In this document: in pieces, positions 40,264-50,060 of the stretch
Layout: each line of letters begins with the position of its first letter
How positions within the stretch are numbered: position 1 is the first letter of the stretch
From: [Pasteurella] mairii
GTDB taxonomy: Bacteria; Pseudomonadota; Gammaproteobacteria; Enterobacterales; Pasteurellaceae
Assembly (NCBI GenBank): GCA_900454475.1
Contig: UGSS01000002.1
Coordinates: 1,693,605 to 1,757,604 of the forward strand
DNA length: 64,000 bases
Direction: 5' to 3'
Position numbers and translations under genes: made by a program
Notes under the pieces: model-generated
Database searches by the model: none
Told to the model about the DNA's origin: nothing
What the model saw: only the letters and a program-made list of their open reading frames with translations

Positions 40264-40556
40264 AACAACAACGTAATCCAGCTGAAGCATTAACTGTTTC
40301 AGTGTTAAATTCACAATCTCAAGTTACAAACAAACCGCTACGTGATTCAGTTAAACAAGCATTGAGAAACTATTTGTCACAACTAGACGGTCAGGATGTT
40401 GACGATCTTTATGAATTAGTATTAGCGGAAGTTGAACACCCAATGTTAGATATGGTGATGCAATACACTCGCGGTAACCAAACCCGCGCAGCAACCATGC
40501 TTGGGATTAACCGTGGAACATTACGTAAAAAACTTAAAAAATACGGTATGGGTTAA
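40257..40556 (+). CDS. fis: DNA-binding protein Fis
   Basis: Nucleoid protein that bends DNA, activates rRNA promoters and assists site-specific inversion. It has 99 residues (98 in E. coli). The helix-turn-helix at the C-terminus is fully recognisable ([20 protein letters not shown] then [15 protein letters not shown]). ATG 40257 lies inside the end of dusB, so fis has no promoter of its own and depends on dusB transcription and translation. Confidence 0.96.
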   Translation: MLEQQRNPAEALTVSVLNSQSQVTNKPLRDSVKQALRNYLSQLDGQDVDDLYELVLAEVEHPMLDMVMQYTRGNQTRAATMLGINRGTLRKKLKKYGMG

Positions 40557-40579
40557 TTAAACCGGTTATCTTATTTTCA

Positions 40580-40610
40580 AACGCTCCAGCTTCGGTTGGG
40601 GCGTTTTTTA
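40580..40610 (+). terminator. Rho-independent terminator of dusB-fis
   Basis: AACGCTCCA and TGGGGCGTT pair (one G-U) around GCTTCGGT, followed by TTTTT. Confidence 0.82.
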
Positions 40611-40713
40611 TTGGGTATTTTTGTCATTTTTTGCCTTGTAGGCTGAAAATGCATCGTAAAAGTGCGGTGATTTGTTATTAAGTTTTAGCAACGCGCTATG
40701 GTGTAAGGCAACG

Positions 40714-40740
40714 AAAAAATAGGACGCCAAAAGGCGTCCT
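40714..40740 (-). terminator. Rho-independent terminator of bamC
   Basis: AGGACGCC and GGCGTCCT form a perfect 8-bp stem with an AAAA loop; on the minus strand it is followed by ATTTTTTC. It lies about 70 bases beyond the bamC stop. The region 40611-40808 otherwise holds only two uptake cores (about 40661 and 40790). Confidence 0.82.
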
Positions 40741-40808
40741 AGCGATTTGTCTTTTTTCTCTCGCTGATTTATGGAAAGGAGGGAAGAAAAGTGCGGTGCT
40801 TTTTTCGA

Positions 40809-41813
40809 TTATTTTCCTAATAGATTTTGCAACGCTTGGTAAATTGCTTGTGCATTGCTACCGGAAAGGGCATTGCCATCTTCATCAGCAATCACCACCG
40901 CACTTTGCTTACCTAATGCGGTCAGTTGCATAGCGTAATCGCCTTTTTCTAAATCCGGTTTAGCGGTACTTAAGCGCAACCATTCGTCATCATCCAGTGG
41001 GCGATATTTTAATTCTCGATAGCCACGTCCCGGTTTGTCACCTTCAATTTCAAAGCCTAAGCGCGGTAAAACCTCACCTAAACGCGCCCAAGATTGCGCG
41101 AAATTGCTGCTTAATGCCAAGGCAGTACGTCCGTTCATATCGGTGACTAGTGCTGATTGAATTGTCCCAACAGGGGTGCTATTTAACTCGCGCTGTTGTT
41201 TGGTGTAGGCAGCATTTAGCTCGCCCACCAATTTATTTAAACGTTCAGAAGCATAACGCTGTTTATCCGCTAAATTCGGCGTGAAAACAATATCATCCCG
41301 TTTCATTTGTAAAATAGTAATAAATAACGCAGCAGCGGTTTGGCTGGAAACTTGTTCAATTTGATAACGTACCTGCGTATCGCCAATATCATCTTCTCGT
41401 CCTGTTGACGTCCAATCAGTCACTATTTTTCCCTCGGTAGAGGTGAAATTAATATTTTGTTCGCGTAGTAAACGCTCAATTTGTTTTAAGTTATAAACTG
41501 ATTCTTTAGCAATAGGATAAGCAATTAGCGCACGCTCACCATCAAATTGCGCCACGGAGTTGCCAATGATCGGCAATGGATTTTCCGGCGGGCGAATATC
41601 CACATTTGGGGCTCTTTGACTATTCATTTGTGGCAACTGATAGGTATTATCTTGCCCGTAAACAGTTAAACCACCGGTGGATAAGGTGCTAAAGGTTGGC
41701 ACTTCTGCCCCTTTACGCTCAAACGTATCATTGGCAACCTGTTTACTTTCATTGCTGGTTGAGCAGGCAGTTAGCGTTGTTAAAATTGCTGCAGTAAATA
41801 ACCACTTCTTCAT
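40809..41813 (-). CDS. bamC: Outer-membrane protein assembly factor BamC (NlpB)
   Basis: Lipoprotein of the BAM complex, anchored in the outer membrane. It has 334 residues (344 in E. coli). Lipobox LTAC with lipid-modified Cys17 follows a short signal peptide (MKKWLFTAAILTTLTAC). Then come an unstructured segment that contacts BamD (FSTLSTGGLTVYGQDNTYQLP) and two helix-grip domains. The C-terminus ends NAQAIYQALQNLLGK. It follows dapA on the minus strand with a hairpin between, the same order as in E. coli. Confidence 0.9.
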   Translation of the reverse strand: MKKWLFTAAILTTLTACSTSNESKQVANDTFERKGAEVPTFSTLSTGGLTVYGQDNTYQLPQMNSQRAPNVDIRPPENPLPIIGNSVAQFDGERALIAYPIAKESVYNLKQIERLLREQNINFTSTEGKIVTDWTSTGREDDIGDTQVRYQIEQVSSQTAAALFITILQMKRDDIVFTPNLADKQRYASERLNKLVGELNAAYTKQQRELNSTPVGTIQSALVTDMNGRTALALSSNFAQSWARLGEVLPRLGFEIEGDKPGRGYRELKYRPLDDDEWLRLSTAKPDLEKGDYAMQLTALGKQSAVVIADEDGNALSGSNAQAIYQALQNLLGK

Positions 41814-41890
41814 AAATGAATCCTTACATTAAAAAACTGGCCAAAAATGACCGCACTTTTCCTTTGGACAATAAAATTAGCAAAAAGTTT

Positions 41891-41917
41891 AGGGTCTGCA
41901 AGCAACTTACAGACCCT
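41891..41917 (-). terminator. Hairpin between dapA and bamC (possible attenuator)
   Basis: AGGGTCTG and CAGACCCT form an 8-bp stem. On the minus strand it is followed by AAACTTTTTG rather than a clean T-run, so it probably attenuates rather than ends transcription into bamC. Confidence 0.5.
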
Positions 41918-41935
41918 TAATTATCACAACATTAA

Positions 41936-42832
41936 TTACAGTAAACCGGCAGTTTTCAGTGCTGCAATCACTTTCGGTTGTGCCACTTCACTGAGCGTGG
42001 TTAACGGCAGACGCAACACCGGTTCATCAATCAAGCCTAATTTATAGCACGCCCATTTCACTGGAATTGGATTGGATTCCACGAATAGATCTTTGTGCAA
42101 TGCCATCAAACGCGCATTAATGACTTCCGCTTCGTCAAATTTTCCGGCAAGTGCTAATTCGCACATTTTCGCCATATCCGCGGCAGCAACGTTATTGGTC
42201 ACGGAAATCACGCCTTGCCCGCCGAGTTTCATGCTTTCTAGCCCAGTAGCGTCATCCCCACTTAAGAAAATAAAATCTTCGCCGGCAAGTTGTTTAATTT
42301 TTGCTACGCGACTAACATCACCAGTAGCTTCTTTAATCCCCACGATATTTTTAATTTCAGCTAAACGCCCTACCGTCTCCGGTAGCATATCACTACCAGT
42401 ACGACTTGGCACATTGTACAAAATTTGTGGTAAATCCGTGCATTCTGCTATAGCTTTAAAATGTTGATACATCCCCTCTTGGGTCGGTTTATTGTAGTAA
42501 GGAACAACAGACAAACAACCGGCAACGCCGCTATCATTTAATAATTTAGTCATGGTAATCGCTTCGCTGGTCGCGTTTGCTCCGGCACCAGCAATAACGG
42601 GAATACGTCCTTCGGCAAATTCTACAGTCTTCAAAATAGTTTTCACGTTTTCTTCAATGCTTAACGTAGCGGATTCGCCGGTGGTTCCCACTGAAACAAT
42701 GGCATGTGTACCTGCTGCAATATGATATTCGACCAATTTTTTCAATCCGTCAAAATCGACCTCTCCGTGAGATGTCATTGGAGTAACGATCGCTGTAATA
42801 CTACCGTAGAATAAAGGATTTGTTGCCGACAT
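41936..42832 (-). CDS. dapA: 4-Hydroxy-tetrahydrodipicolinate synthase
   Basis: Condenses pyruvate with aspartate semialdehyde in lysine and meso-diaminopimelate synthesis. It has 298 residues (292 in E. coli). Motifs of the aldolase family: [12 protein letters not shown] at the start, [12 protein letters not shown], the tyrosine segment [10 protein letters not shown] and the Schiff-base lysine in [13 protein letters not shown]. Start ATG 42832 follows GGAGGTC. bamC lies downstream. Confidence 0.96.
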   Translation of the reverse strand: MSATNPLFYGSITAIVTPMTSHGEVDFDGLKKLVEYHIAAGTHAIVSVGTTGESATLSIEENVKTILKTVEFAEGRIPVIAGAGANATSEAITMTKLLNDSGVAGCLSVVPYYNKPTQEGMYQHFKAIAECTDLPQILYNVPSRTGSDMLPETVGRLAEIKNIVGIKEATGDVSRVAKIKQLAGEDFIFLSGDDATGLESMKLGGQGVISVTNNVAAADMAKMCELALAGKFDEAEVINARLMALHKDLFVESNPIPVKWACYKLGLIDEPVLRLPLTTLSEVAQPKVIAALKTAGLL

Positions 42833-43020
42833 AAGACCTCCAGAAGTTATTTTAATTATAAACAGGGTTTGAAAAAATATTCAAAACCTACGTTGGGTTT
42901 GCTTGATAAACTCTGTTTAAGATCGCTAAAATAGGGGGGATTTGCAAGTCTTTTTTGCAGTTTTTTGCAAAAATATCGATTTATTTATTCCATTGAATTG
43001 ATTATTGAAAGGAAAATAGT

Positions 43021-43488
43021 ATGCATACATTACATGTCGGTGATTTTGCACCGCACTTTACGCTTCTTAATCAAGAAAATCAGCCGGTTTCATTGCAAGA
43101 TTTTGCTGGGAAAAAAGTCTTGGTTTATTTTTATCCGAAAGCCTTAACGCCAGGTTGTACCACACAGGCTTGTGGTTTGCGCGATAGCAAAGCGGAATTG
43201 GATAAATTGGATGTGGTTATTTTAGGGATTAGCCCTGACGCACCGAAAAAATTGGCACAATTTATGGAGAAAAAAACATTAAATTTCACCTTATTATCTG
43301 ATGAAGATCATCAAGTTGCCGAACAATTTGGCGTTTGGGGTGAGAAAAAATTTATGGGCAAAGTATTTGATGGTATTCATCGCATCAGTTTTTTAATTGA
43401 TGAACAAGGCAAAATTGAGCACGTCTTTACAAAATTTAAAACTACAGATCATCATCAAGTAATACTAGATTATTTAAATCATAAATAA
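43021..43488 (+). CDS. bcp: Thioredoxin-dependent thiol peroxidase (BCP)
   Basis: Atypical 2-Cys peroxiredoxin that reduces hydroperoxides in the cytoplasm; 155 residues (156 in E. coli). The active-site segment ALTPGCTTQACGLRD carries the peroxidatic Cys46 and resolving Cys51, five residues apart as in E. coli BCP. Start ATG 43021 follows GAAAGGAAAA. It is divergent from dapA, as in E. coli. Confidence 0.95.
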   Translation: MHTLHVGDFAPHFTLLNQENQPVSLQDFAGKKVLVYFYPKALTPGCTTQACGLRDSKAELDKLDVVILGISPDAPKKLAQFMEKKTLNFTLLSDEDHQVAEQFGVWGEKKFMGKVFDGIHRISFLIDEQGKIEHVFTKFKTTDHHQVILDYLNHK

Positions 43489-43500
43489 CGCTTTTAAACA

Positions 43501-43525
43501 AAAGTGCGGTAAATTCACCGCACTT
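43501..43525. terminator. Uptake-signal dyad terminator between bcp and eptA
   Basis: AAGTGCGGT and ACCGCACTT face each other across 6 bases between the convergent ends of bcp and the phosphoethanolamine transferase. It can fold in transcripts of either strand. Confidence 0.65.
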
Positions 43526-43537
43526 CTTCGCACATAA

Positions 43538-45169
43538 CTACTTTGTCCGACAACTTGACAATATATCTAAATCTTTGTCATAAACCGATAACGTTAAATC
43601 AATATCCATCATACTCAATACCGTATGGAAAAGATTATCTTGGGAAAATTGCCCAGTTTCAGCTTTTTGTTTTACACAAGCTAAATCAAAAGGTTTATTT
43701 TTCTTCCATGTATCTGAAAACCAAAAGATCATTGGTATATGAGTTTGTTGTGTTGGTGCAATAGCCCTTGGTGTGCCATGTAAATATACCCCATTTTCGC
43801 CTAAAGACTCTCCGTGATCGGATACATAAAAAATGGCTGTTTTAAGATCCTTTCTATGTTCTACTTTAGCAATTAACGTATCAAGAAAATTGTCAATATA
43901 TAACACGCCGTTATCATAAGTATTGATAAGCTGCTCATTGCTGCATTTCTGAATTTCATTGGTATCACAAGTCGGGATAAATTGCTTAAATGCTGGTGAA
44001 TATCGTTCATAATAGGTCGGACCATGATTACCGATAGTATGTAATACGAGTACCATGTCTTTATTTGTACTATCAATTTCTTTCTCAAAATCCTTGAGCA
44101 GGGTTTCATCTAAACATTCGCCATCAATACAAAGTTGAGGGAAATCTTCTACCTTGATAGTACGATTTGGTACACGTAAACAAACGCCTTTGCAATCGCT
44201 ATTATTGTCTATCCAAAGTACTTCAGAATTTGCCCGTTGCAATATATCCAAAAGATTATCCGTTTTCTCTGCTTTCACGCTATCGTATTGTTTTTGCGTA
44301 AAAACAGAAAACATACAAGGTACAGAAACTGCGGTAGAAGTTCCACAGCTTTCTACCTGTTTAAAATTGATTACCTCATCTCCTCGCGCTGCCAATTTAG
44401 GCGTTGTCTGACGAGAATATCCGTTTAACCCCCAATTTTGAGCTCGAGTCGTTTCACCTACTACGATAATCATCAAATTACGATAATTATCCTGTTTAGC
44501 TTGTTTCACATCTAAACCGATTTGTTGATAAGGCATATTGGCTTTACGAATGAGTTTTACTTTATTGACACCAGCAGCAATAAAATTCGAGGGCACTAAT
44601 AGCGCAACCGTGCTTTTATTGTTACGCACAAAAGCGGCATAATCTTGATAATAAAACTGGGAAATACCAAATACGACTACTCCGGATAGGACAATCAACG
44701 AAATACGGGTCAATAATTCTTTCCAGATAACGCGGTAATTGATTTTGACAAATAAATATAACATTGCCGGCAATACGCCTAATACAATAATCCAGGTGAT
44801 AAATTGCCAGGTCATCATTCGCATACTTTCTGCTGGCGTAGTTTGTAAAACATTTTCCAACATATCGGTAGTAAAATACACGTCAAAAAATAAGGCGTTA
44901 TAACCAATGGCAGCACTTATTACGATTAACAACGGAATGATCACTTTGTGCAAAATTGGCAATGCTAATAATTGAAATGCCGCATTTAATACAAAGAAAA
45001 CAAAAAGAGGCATAGTCAATAAAAAATAATCCTCCGGCGCACCGGTGAACGGATGTAGACTTAATACTTTGTTGTAAAACGGGTAATTTAAAATTACCGT
45101 AAAATAAAGCGCTACTAACGCAATGAGCGTTGAACTGCGCATGGAGAAAAACGATTTAAATAGTTTCAT
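43538..45169 (-). CDS. eptA: EptA-family phosphoethanolamine transferase
   Basis: Inner-membrane enzyme with a periplasmic alkaline-phosphatase-type domain that adds phosphoethanolamine, usually to lipid A or LPS core; 543 residues (547 for E. coli EptA). Five membrane helices (residues about 13-175, DUF1705 region) precede the catalytic domain. This has the metal-binding VVGETTRAQNWGLNGYSR, the nucleophile-threonine segment SCGTSTAVSVPCMFS, HTIGNHGPTYYERY and YVSDHGESLGENG. Cysteine pairs typical of the family are present. Whether it acts on lipid A (polymyxin resistance) or on core heptose cannot be told from the sequence. No regulator is adjacent. Confidence 0.85.
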   Translation of the reverse strand: MKLFKSFFSMRSSTLIALVALYFTVILNYPFYNKVLSLHPFTGAPEDYFLLTMPLFVFFVLNAAFQLLALPILHKVIIPLLIVISAAIGYNALFFDVYFTTDMLENVLQTTPAESMRMMTWQFITWIIVLGVLPAMLYLFVKINYRVIWKELLTRISLIVLSGVVVFGISQFYYQDYAAFVRNNKSTVALLVPSNFIAAGVNKVKLIRKANMPYQQIGLDVKQAKQDNYRNLMIIVVGETTRAQNWGLNGYSRQTTPKLAARGDEVINFKQVESCGTSTAVSVPCMFSVFTQKQYDSVKAEKTDNLLDILQRANSEVLWIDNNSDCKGVCLRVPNRTIKVEDFPQLCIDGECLDETLLKDFEKEIDSTNKDMVLVLHTIGNHGPTYYERYSPAFKQFIPTCDTNEIQKCSNEQLINTYDNGVLYIDNFLDTLIAKVEHRKDLKTAIFYVSDHGESLGENGVYLHGTPRAIAPTQQTHIPMIFWFSDTWKKNKPFDLACVKQKAETGQFSQDNLFHTVLSMMDIDLTLSVYDKDLDILSSCRTK

Positions 45170-45264
45170 AAATTCCTAATACTAAAAAGGGAACGTCGGG
45201 CAATTAGACAAAGCAAATAAAAATAAAGTTCGTCAAATTGAAAAAATTTTATGGCAAATCGACA

Positions 45265-45293
45265 TAAAAAAGGAACCTTAAACGTAAGGCTCC
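45265..45293 (-). terminator. Rho-independent terminator of rne
   Basis: GGAACCTTA and TAAGGCTCC pair with one mismatch around AACG; on the minus strand a run of six T follows. It lies 27 bases past the rne stop. Confidence 0.78.
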
Positions 45294-45319
45294 TTGTTAC
45301 ATTAAAATTCGCTTATTTA

Positions 45320-48300
45320 CTACTCAGTTTTGGTTGGCGCAGAATACACATGGCTAATCGCGCTGTGATGTCCTGCCGCGCCTTTACCATGGAAGTAATA
45401 ACGCGACTCTGTCCATTCTACAATTGCAAACGGCGGGTTAATTTGCTCTGAGGCTTTCGCCTGCGTCATTTCCGCTTTAATATGCTCGACTGCCGAAATG
45501 GTACCTAAACGCCCGTTAAACGTATAAGTGCGGTCAATTTTTGGCATATTTTGTGTCGTGATAACAACGGTTTCAGCAACCGGTTTCTCCACAGACATTT
45601 CCATATTCACCGTAGGGGCTTCCGCCGGTGCTTCGGTCGCTGGTGTATCGATGGTAATGGCTGTTGTGCTTTCAACAAGCGGTACCGACAGGATTTCTTT
45701 CGCCACTGCGACCACATTTTCATCCGCATTTAAGCGTTCCAACGATTCACGCACTTTTTTCTCCACCGAATCATTTGCCGGTTGGGTAATAAAGTTGGAG
45801 AAAGGTTTAGATTCACTTTTCTCATCTTTCACAATCAGATCGGTTGCGGGCAAAACCACTGACGATTTTGTCAATTGACCTTGTTGCTCCAATAATTCAT
45901 CCACGGATAAGAAATTGGCATTTTTCGTCTCATTTGCTAGCGCCGAAGTGTCAATCCATACTTTACCGCTAGCAAGTTCTGGCGAAGCGACCGCAGCAAA
46001 TAATGGCATTGGCGATTTTATCTCTGCCTGATTGCGACGTTTATTACGTTGATTGTTCACGCGTAAATGACGCGGAAGTCGGCGTTGGCGATTATTATCA
46101 CGACGTTTTTCCTCGCCCTCGTCGGATTGATTTTCTACCATGGCAAATTGGTTGAGATTATTTGCTGGCACAATGTTTTCTGTCGCCACACTCTGCGTTG
46201 TAACGAGGGTTTGCGCAACCACTGCTTCAGCAGCGCCTTTTGAGGTCGCAGTTTCTGATGTTGACATATTTTCATTACTTTGATTTTCATCCCCGACACG
46301 CACTTTTTTACGCAAATCGCGACGTTGACGACGTTGTGTCGCTGGCGCGTCCACCACTTCACCAATCACATTCGACGCGGAGGTTTCGTCAATCATTTGC
46401 TCTTCGACAATATTTGCTTTTTTATTGCGTTTATTATTACGCTCATGACGAGCAGTACGAAGCTCTGCTTTTTCCGTATTCACCGCAGCACGCTCATTAC
46501 GATCATAATTACGCTCATTGCTATCTGCCTTGGCGTTATCGACATTTTCATTGCGCGACCGGCGAGACGGACGGCGTTCTTGATTGCGACGTTGACGCTG
46601 ATTGCGGTTTGGACGAGAAGATTTGGCTTTTTCTTCTTGTGCTTTTTCTTCTTCAGCAAAGAATGATTTAATTTTCGCCAAAATACGCGAGAATAAAGAC
46701 GGTTTTTCCGGCACTTTACGTTCTGTTGGCATTGGCGCTGGTGTTTCAATTGCCATTGATACCGCGGCATTTTCTAATACACTTTCCGTACTCAACGCAG
46801 CAACTTCGGTATTGCGCAAAACTAAGGTTTCTTCTGGCGCCCCTTCATCTTCCGCTTCATGCAATTTAGCAAGATTGTAACTTAACTCGTTCACTTCTTC
46901 GCCATCACGCACGCGGAATACGCTAAAGTGCGGTGTTTCCATCGCTTCATTTGGCGCGACGACAATATCGACGTTGTGGCGTTTTTCAATGTCGCTAATT
47001 GTGCGACGTTTTTCGTTTAACAAATAGGAGGCGATTTGCACCGGCACAATGGTATGCACTTGTTTGGTATTTTCTTTAATCGCTTCTTCTTCCAATAAAC
47101 GCAGAATAGATAAGGACAAGGACTCGTTATCACGAATTTTCCCCGTTCCTTGACAGCGCGGACAAACGTGGTGGGAGGATTCCCCCAAAGACGGGCTTAA
47201 ACGTTGGCGAGACATTTCCAACAACCCGAAACGGGAAATTCGACTAATTTGAATACGGGCGCGATCTTGACGCACCGCCTCACGAATTCGGTTTTCTACT
47301 TCACGTTGATGGCGCACTGGGGTCATATCGATAAAGTCAATGACAATCAATCCACCTAAGTCGCGCAAACGCAATTGACGGGCAATTTCATCTGCCGCTT
47401 CAAGGTTGGTATTCAGTGCAGTTTCTTCAATATCACCACCGCGGGTTGAACGCGCAGAGTTAATATCAATGGCAGTTAAAGCCTCGGTCACATCAATCAC
47501 TATTGAGCCACCAGAGGGTAAACGAACTTCCCGTTGGAACGCCGATTCAATTTGCGATTCGATTTGATAATGGCTAAACAGTGGTACTTCGCCTTGATAT
47601 AATTTCACCCGATTAATAAAATCCGGACGCACTAATTTAATATGCGCTTTGGCTTTTTCATACACTTTCGGGCTATCAATCAGAATTTCACCGATATCAC
47701 GCCGCAAATAGTCGCGAATAGCGCGCACGATCACATCACTTTCTTGGTGAATCAAAAATGGCGCAGAACGACTTTCGGAGGCTTGCTTAATTGCTTCCCA
47801 ATGATGCAATAATACTTTTAAGTCCCATTGCAACTCTTCAGGCGATTTGCCGACTCCGGCAGTACGCACGATTAAACCGACGCCATCGGGAACCTCTAAA
47901 GAACTTAATGCCTCTTTTAACTCTAAACGTTCATCACCTTCAATACGACGGGAAATCCCGCCGGCGCGTGGATTATTCGGCATAATCACCAAATAGCTTC
48001 CTGCCAAGGAGACAAAGGTGGTTAACGCCGCGCCTTTATTACCGCGTTCTTCTTTATTGACTTGTACAATGACTTCTTGACCTTCGGTTAAAATATCACG
48101 AATATTTGGACGACCTTGATACACATAATCTGCCGGAAAATATTCACGAGCAATTTCTTTTAACGGTAAAAAACCATGTCTTTCCGCCCCATAATCCACA
48201 AATGCCGCTTCCAAACTCGGTTCAACGCGAGTAATACGACCTTTATAAATGTTGGCTTTTTTCTGCTCATGTCCTGGAGATTCAATATCTAAGTCAAACA

Positions 48301-48370
48301 AACGCTGGCCGTCGACCAACGCAACACGCAACTCTTCTTTTTGCGTCGCATTAATTAACATTCTTTTCAT
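45320..48370 (-). CDS. rne: Ribonuclease E
   Basis: Essential endonuclease of mRNA decay and rRNA/tRNA processing and scaffold of the degradosome; 1016 residues (1061 in E. coli). It begins [21 protein letters not shown] with an S1 domain (about 35-125), then 5'-sensor and RNase H-like regions. The DNase I-like catalytic site follows with [16 protein letters not shown] (Asp302) and [11 protein letters not shown], and the zinc link CPRCQGTG. The C-terminal half (after about 530) is low-complexity, rich in Arg, Asn, Glu and Ala, with basic clusters such as [16 protein letters not shown] long upstream leader suggests autoregulation. Confidence 0.95.
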   Translation of the reverse strand: MKRMLINATQKEELRVALVDGQRLFDLDIESPGHEQKKANIYKGRITRVEPSLEAAFVDYGAERHGFLPLKEIAREYFPADYVYQGRPNIRDILTEGQEVIVQVNKEERGNKGAALTTFVSLAGSYLVIMPNNPRAGGISRRIEGDERLELKEALSSLEVPDGVGLIVRTAGVGKSPEELQWDLKVLLHHWEAIKQASESRSAPFLIHQESDVIVRAIRDYLRRDIGEILIDSPKVYEKAKAHIKLVRPDFINRVKLYQGEVPLFSHYQIESQIESAFQREVRLPSGGSIVIDVTEALTAIDINSARSTRGGDIEETALNTNLEAADEIARQLRLRDLGGLIVIDFIDMTPVRHQREVENRIREAVRQDRARIQISRISRFGLLEMSRQRLSPSLGESSHHVCPRCQGTGKIRDNESLSLSILRLLEEEAIKENTKQVHTIVPVQIASYLLNEKRRTISDIEKRHNVDIVVAPNEAMETPHFSVFRVRDGEEVNELSYNLAKLHEAEDEGAPEETLVLRNTEVAALSTESVLENAAVSMAIETPAPMPTERKVPEKPSLFSRILAKIKSFFAEEEKAQEEKAKSSRPNRNQRQRRNQERRPSRRSRNENVDNAKADSNERNYDRNERAAVNTEKAELRTARHERNNKRNKKANIVEEQMIDETSASNVIGEVVDAPATQRRQRRDLRKKVRVGDENQSNENMSTSETATSKGAAEAVVAQTLVTTQSVATENIVPANNLNQFAMVENQSDEGEEKRRDNNRQRRLPRHLRVNNQRNKRRNQAEIKSPMPLFAAVASPELASGKVWIDTSALANETKNANFLSVDELLEQQGQLTKSSVVLPATDLIVKDEKSESKPFSNFITQPANDSVEKKVRESLERLNADENVVAVAKEILSVPLVESTTAITIDTPATEAPAEAPTVNMEMSVEKPVAETVVITTQNMPKIDRTYTFNGRLGTISAVEHIKAEMTQAKASEQINPPFAIVEWTESRYYFHGKGAAGHHSAISHVYSAPTKTE

Positions 48371-48826
48371 TAATTTTTCTCTTACTTATCGTTTTTATAA
48401 AATAATGACAAAACCGACCGCTCTTTGGCTTCACAATCGACCTCGTGTCTGTCGCAGAATGTCAATCTCTCGACTGTCAACTGCTGGGTGCATTGATTAC
48501 GTTATTAACATCTGCCAACGCCGATCTTAATAAAAACAAAATGTACTTTTGCAACCTCATTTTGCAAGCGAACATCTCCGGTTTGTCAATGGAAATCGTT
48601 GAGTATCAATGTCTTATGCCATTCGCTGCATTATCTTATGTTCAACGAAAATCTTGTTGATTTTTAAGTTGAAATTCAAACTTAAAAATGCAGTCTATTA
48701 TCCACTGAACTGATTTATTTAGCAAGGCAATTCGCTAATTAATCGTTTGCATTACTTAATCATTCGTTCAAACTAAATCAGGAATATGATATGATCGCCT
48801 CTCATTTTTAGGCGGAAAAACAATTT
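48371..48826. promoter_or_regulatory. Divergent rne-rluC control region with long rne leader
   Basis: This gap of 456 bases has no credible gene. rluC is probably driven by TTCAAA (48767-48772), a 17-base spacer and TATGAT (48790-48795), giving a leader of about 25 bases. The rest is likely the rne 5' untranslated region: in E. coli a leader of about 360 nt lets RNase E limit its own mRNA. The sequence is rich in short repeats and uridine stretches, but I did not compute its fold. Confidence 0.5.
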
Positions 48827-49798
48827 ATGACAACCGACAATTCAGAAAAAATTATTAATCCCTCGGTCAAAATGCTTACGATCAGTGAAGATGAAAGCGG
48901 TCAGCGCATTGATAACTATTTGTTAAGTAAACTAAAAGGTGTGCCGAAAAGTTTAATTTATCGCATTGTGCGTAAAGGCGAAGTGCGGGTAAATAAAGGT
49001 CGCATCAAGCCGGAATACAAATTGCAACAAGGCGATATTGTGCGTATTCCGCCGGTGCGCGTATCGGATAAAGTGCAACCAGTCATTTCGAAAAAATTAA
49101 ATAAAGTCGCGCAACTGGAACAACAGATCATTTTTGAAGACGATTGTTTGTTAGTATTAAATAAACCCTCTGGCATTGCGGTGCATGGTGGTAGCGGCTT
49201 GGATTTTGGCGTGATCGAAGCCTTGCGCGCCTTACGTCCGGAGGCTCGTTTCTTAGAATTGGTGCATCGTCTTGACCGCGATACCTCCGGTATTTTGTTA
49301 GTGGCAAAAAAACGTTCCGCCTTGCGCAATTTACATGAACAGTTGCGCGAAAAAACCGTACAAAAAGATTATCTTGCTTTGGTTAGAGGGCAGTGGCAGT
49401 CTCATTGTAAAGTGGTTAAAGCGCCACTTTTGAAAAATGAATTGGCAGGAGGCGAACGGATTGTTCGCGTCAATGAGCAAGGAAAACCATCGGAAACGCA
49501 TTTTTCTGTAGAGGAACGCTATGTCAATGCGACATTAATTAAAGCAAGCCCAGTCACCGGCAGAACTCACCAAATTCGCGTTCATACGCAATACGCTGGT
49601 CACCCGATTGCTTTAGATGACAAATATGGCGATCAAGATTTCGATCAACAGATGTCGGCTCTTGGCTTAAATCGTCTGTTTTTACACGCTTTCTCTATCC
49701 GCTTTGAGCATCCAAAAAGCAAAGAAACCCTACGCCTAAACGCCCCGCTGGATAATCAAATGAAAGGCATATTGAAAAAATTGCGGGAAAGTAAATAA
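48827..49798 (+). CDS. rluC: 23S rRNA pseudouridine synthase C
   Basis: Makes pseudouridines 955, 2504 and 2580 of 23S rRNA (E. coli numbering). It has 323 residues (319 in E. coli). An N-terminal S4 RNA-binding domain (about 20-80: DESGQRIDNYLLSKLKGVPK, RKGEVRVNKGRIKPEYKL) is followed by the catalytic domain with VHRLDRDTSGILL; the catalytic residue is Asp150. GRTHQIRVHTQYAGHPI is also present. It is divergent from rne, as in E. coli. Confidence 0.95.
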   Translation: MTTDNSEKIINPSVKMLTISEDESGQRIDNYLLSKLKGVPKSLIYRIVRKGEVRVNKGRIKPEYKLQQGDIVRIPPVRVSDKVQPVISKKLNKVAQLEQQIIFEDDCLLVLNKPSGIAVHGGSGLDFGVIEALRALRPEARFLELVHRLDRDTSGILLVAKKRSALRNLHEQLREKTVQKDYLALVRGQWQSHCKVVKAPLLKNELAGGERIVRVNEQGKPSETHFSVEERYVNATLIKASPVTGRTHQIRVHTQYAGHPIALDDKYGDQDFDQQMSALGLNRLFLHAFSIRFEHPKSKETLRLNAPLDNQMKGILKKLRESK

Positions 49799-49986
49799 AA
49801 GACGTCATTTTTCTTGAGTATGGCTAAAATTTTCCTCGAAATGGTATTAAGCAGGCAAGCTACAAACAGTAAAATGAAAAGGGCGGTGCTTTTTATCCAG
49901 TTTTTAGAAACTTACAGCGCGCGACGCTTGAAACACCAGGAGTTATCTGGATACGACAGGATGTATTCGTATCCACAAATAATCTG

Positions 49987-50025
49987 GCGCAAACGTTTTC
50001 GTTTTTTGTTAATTTCCTTTATAAT
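49987..50025 (+). promoter_or_regulatory. PurR operator and -10 of the purL promoter
   Basis: GCGCAAACGTTTTCGT (49987-50002) matches the PurR consensus ACGCAAACGTTTGCGT at 14 of 16 bases. TATAAT (50020-50025) is a perfect -10 placed so that the operator covers the -35 position (about 49997-50002). This predicts repression of purL when purines are plentiful. The rest of the gap 49799-49986 shows no supported gene. Confidence 0.8.
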
Positions 50026-50060
50026 AAATCTCATTTTTTAATCTAGCTCAGGTGAAATGT

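Noticed and set aside
49814-50041. 75-codon frame before purL
   Set aside because: It runs through the PurR operator and purL promoter, has no RBS and no recognisable sequence.
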